A DNA stretch of 64,000 nt. Source: Granulicella mallensis. GTDB taxonomy: Bacteria; Acidobacteriota; Terriglobia; Terriglobales; Acidobacteriaceae. Positions 63,728 through 64,000 of the stretch are shown in pieces (position 1 is the first letter of the stretch; each line of letters starts with the position of its first letter). The notes under the pieces are model-generated. The model was not told the DNA's origin and made no database searches. It was given only the letters and a program-made list of their open reading frames with translations. The stretch is from contig NZ_JACHIO010000003.1 in the NCBI RefSeq assembly GCF_014203225.1, forward strand, positions 1 to 64,000. Direction: 5' to 3'. Made by a program: the position numbers and the translations under genes.

Positions 63728-64000
63728 CCCATCGCCTCGTCATACACATGGCGGACCCGCTCTGCGATGTGTGGCCAGGAATAGCCATTGGCAGCGTAGG
63801 CACGGCAAGCATCCTCCGTCGGGACCGGCCGGGCCCCTCGAAGCGCCTCCCCGAGGACGCTTGCGATCTCCACCGAAGAGGTTCCACTGAAGACACATTC
63901 AGGAGCGAAGGGCTGGACGATTTCGGGTAACCCACCAACAGGAGTGACATAGACGGGTGTGCCTGCAGCAAGCGATTCGAGAGTGATCAGACCGAAGCCT
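63724..64000 (-). CDS. Glycosyltransferase family 4, C-terminal fragment (runs off the window)
   Basis: The last 91 codons are visible, read from 63999 leftward: GFGLITLESLAAGTPVYVTP, GGLPEIV, and the end NGYSWPHIAERVRHVYDEAMG. The FG-x4-E-x-LAAGTPV block is the nucleotide-sugar-binding signature of GT4, and the closing SW-x3-A-x-x-V-x-x-VY is usual at the C-terminus. It overlaps the next glycosyltransferase gene by 4 bp, so the two are co-translated. Confidence 0.9.
   Translation of the reverse strand, partial: GFGLITLESLAAGTPVYVTPVGGLPEIVQPFAPECVFSGTSSVEIASVLGEALRGARPVPTEDACRAYAANGYSWPHIAERVRHVYDEAMG

Noticed and set aside
1-64000. CRISPR arrays, tRNA and rRNA genes
   Set aside because: No regularly spaced repeats, cloverleaf-like sequence with a terminal TTC-loop, or rRNA segments were noticed on either strand; a tRNA scan would settle it.

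Overview
The window looks like chromosomal DNA of an acidobacterium (class Terriglobia, probably Acidobacteriaceae). The pointers are a gene of the soil-associated TIGR03435 family, two large TonB-dependent receptors with carboxypeptidase-regulatory-like N-termini, many secreted carbohydrate-active enzymes, and no rRNA or tRNA that I can see. The genus is inference; no marker gene is present.

Layout. (1) 1-5.4 kb: the edge of an IS5-type insertion sequence, a secreted GH27 alpha-galactosidase, and a tight glycerol operon glpK-glpD-glpF. (2) 5.4-9.6 kb: a fused trehalose-phosphate phosphatase/synthase whose domains are in the reverse of the usual eukaryotic order, a hexapeptide acyltransferase, a 117-bp inverted-repeat element, and a frameshifted TIGR03435 gene. 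(3) 9.7-17.3 kb: a GntR/UTRA regulator converging on nanE, a TonB-dependent receptor, a GT39-like membrane glycosyltransferase with a TPR tail, and an AraC regulator. (4) 17.4-26.9 kb: an oxalate/formate module. A molybdenum formate dehydrogenase with a DUF1641 partner is divergent from fdhD, a small unknown gene, an outer-membrane barrel, an exported bicupin oxalate decarboxylase, an oxalate/formate-type MFS carrier and a 56-residue one-helix partner. Together they could admit oxalate, split it to formate and CO2, and oxidise the formate. (5) 27-39.2 kb: a polysaccharide-use region with a palindromic MITE-like repeat, a secreted beta-helix protein, an alginate-lyase/beta-helix fusion, a TonB receptor, a GH3-PA14 enzyme and an SGNH hydrolase. 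(6) 39.2-47 kb: a TPR protein, a beta-hydroxyacid dehydrogenase-type oxidoreductase, an orphan condensation-domain protein, a 1-kb gene-poor stretch with a 44-bp perfect palindrome, an ECF sigma/anti-sigma pair, and a small outer-membrane protein. (7) 47.2-64 kb: an exopolysaccharide locus with three glycosyltransferases, a Wza-type exporter, a Wzc-type tyrosine autokinase, a Wzy/ligase-type polymerase and six acyltransferase-3 genes, one cut by an amber codon.

The items most worth following are: the anti-sigma factor with a c-type haem motif (CxxCH) in its predicted periplasmic part; the oxalate module, where an exported decarboxylase sits beside an antiporter that classically needs a cytosolic one; the reversed OtsB-OtsA fusion; a repeat whose two ends supply the stop codons of two convergent genes; and the six-fold acyltransferase cluster. 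All functional calls rest on reading motifs by eye; no database search was run.
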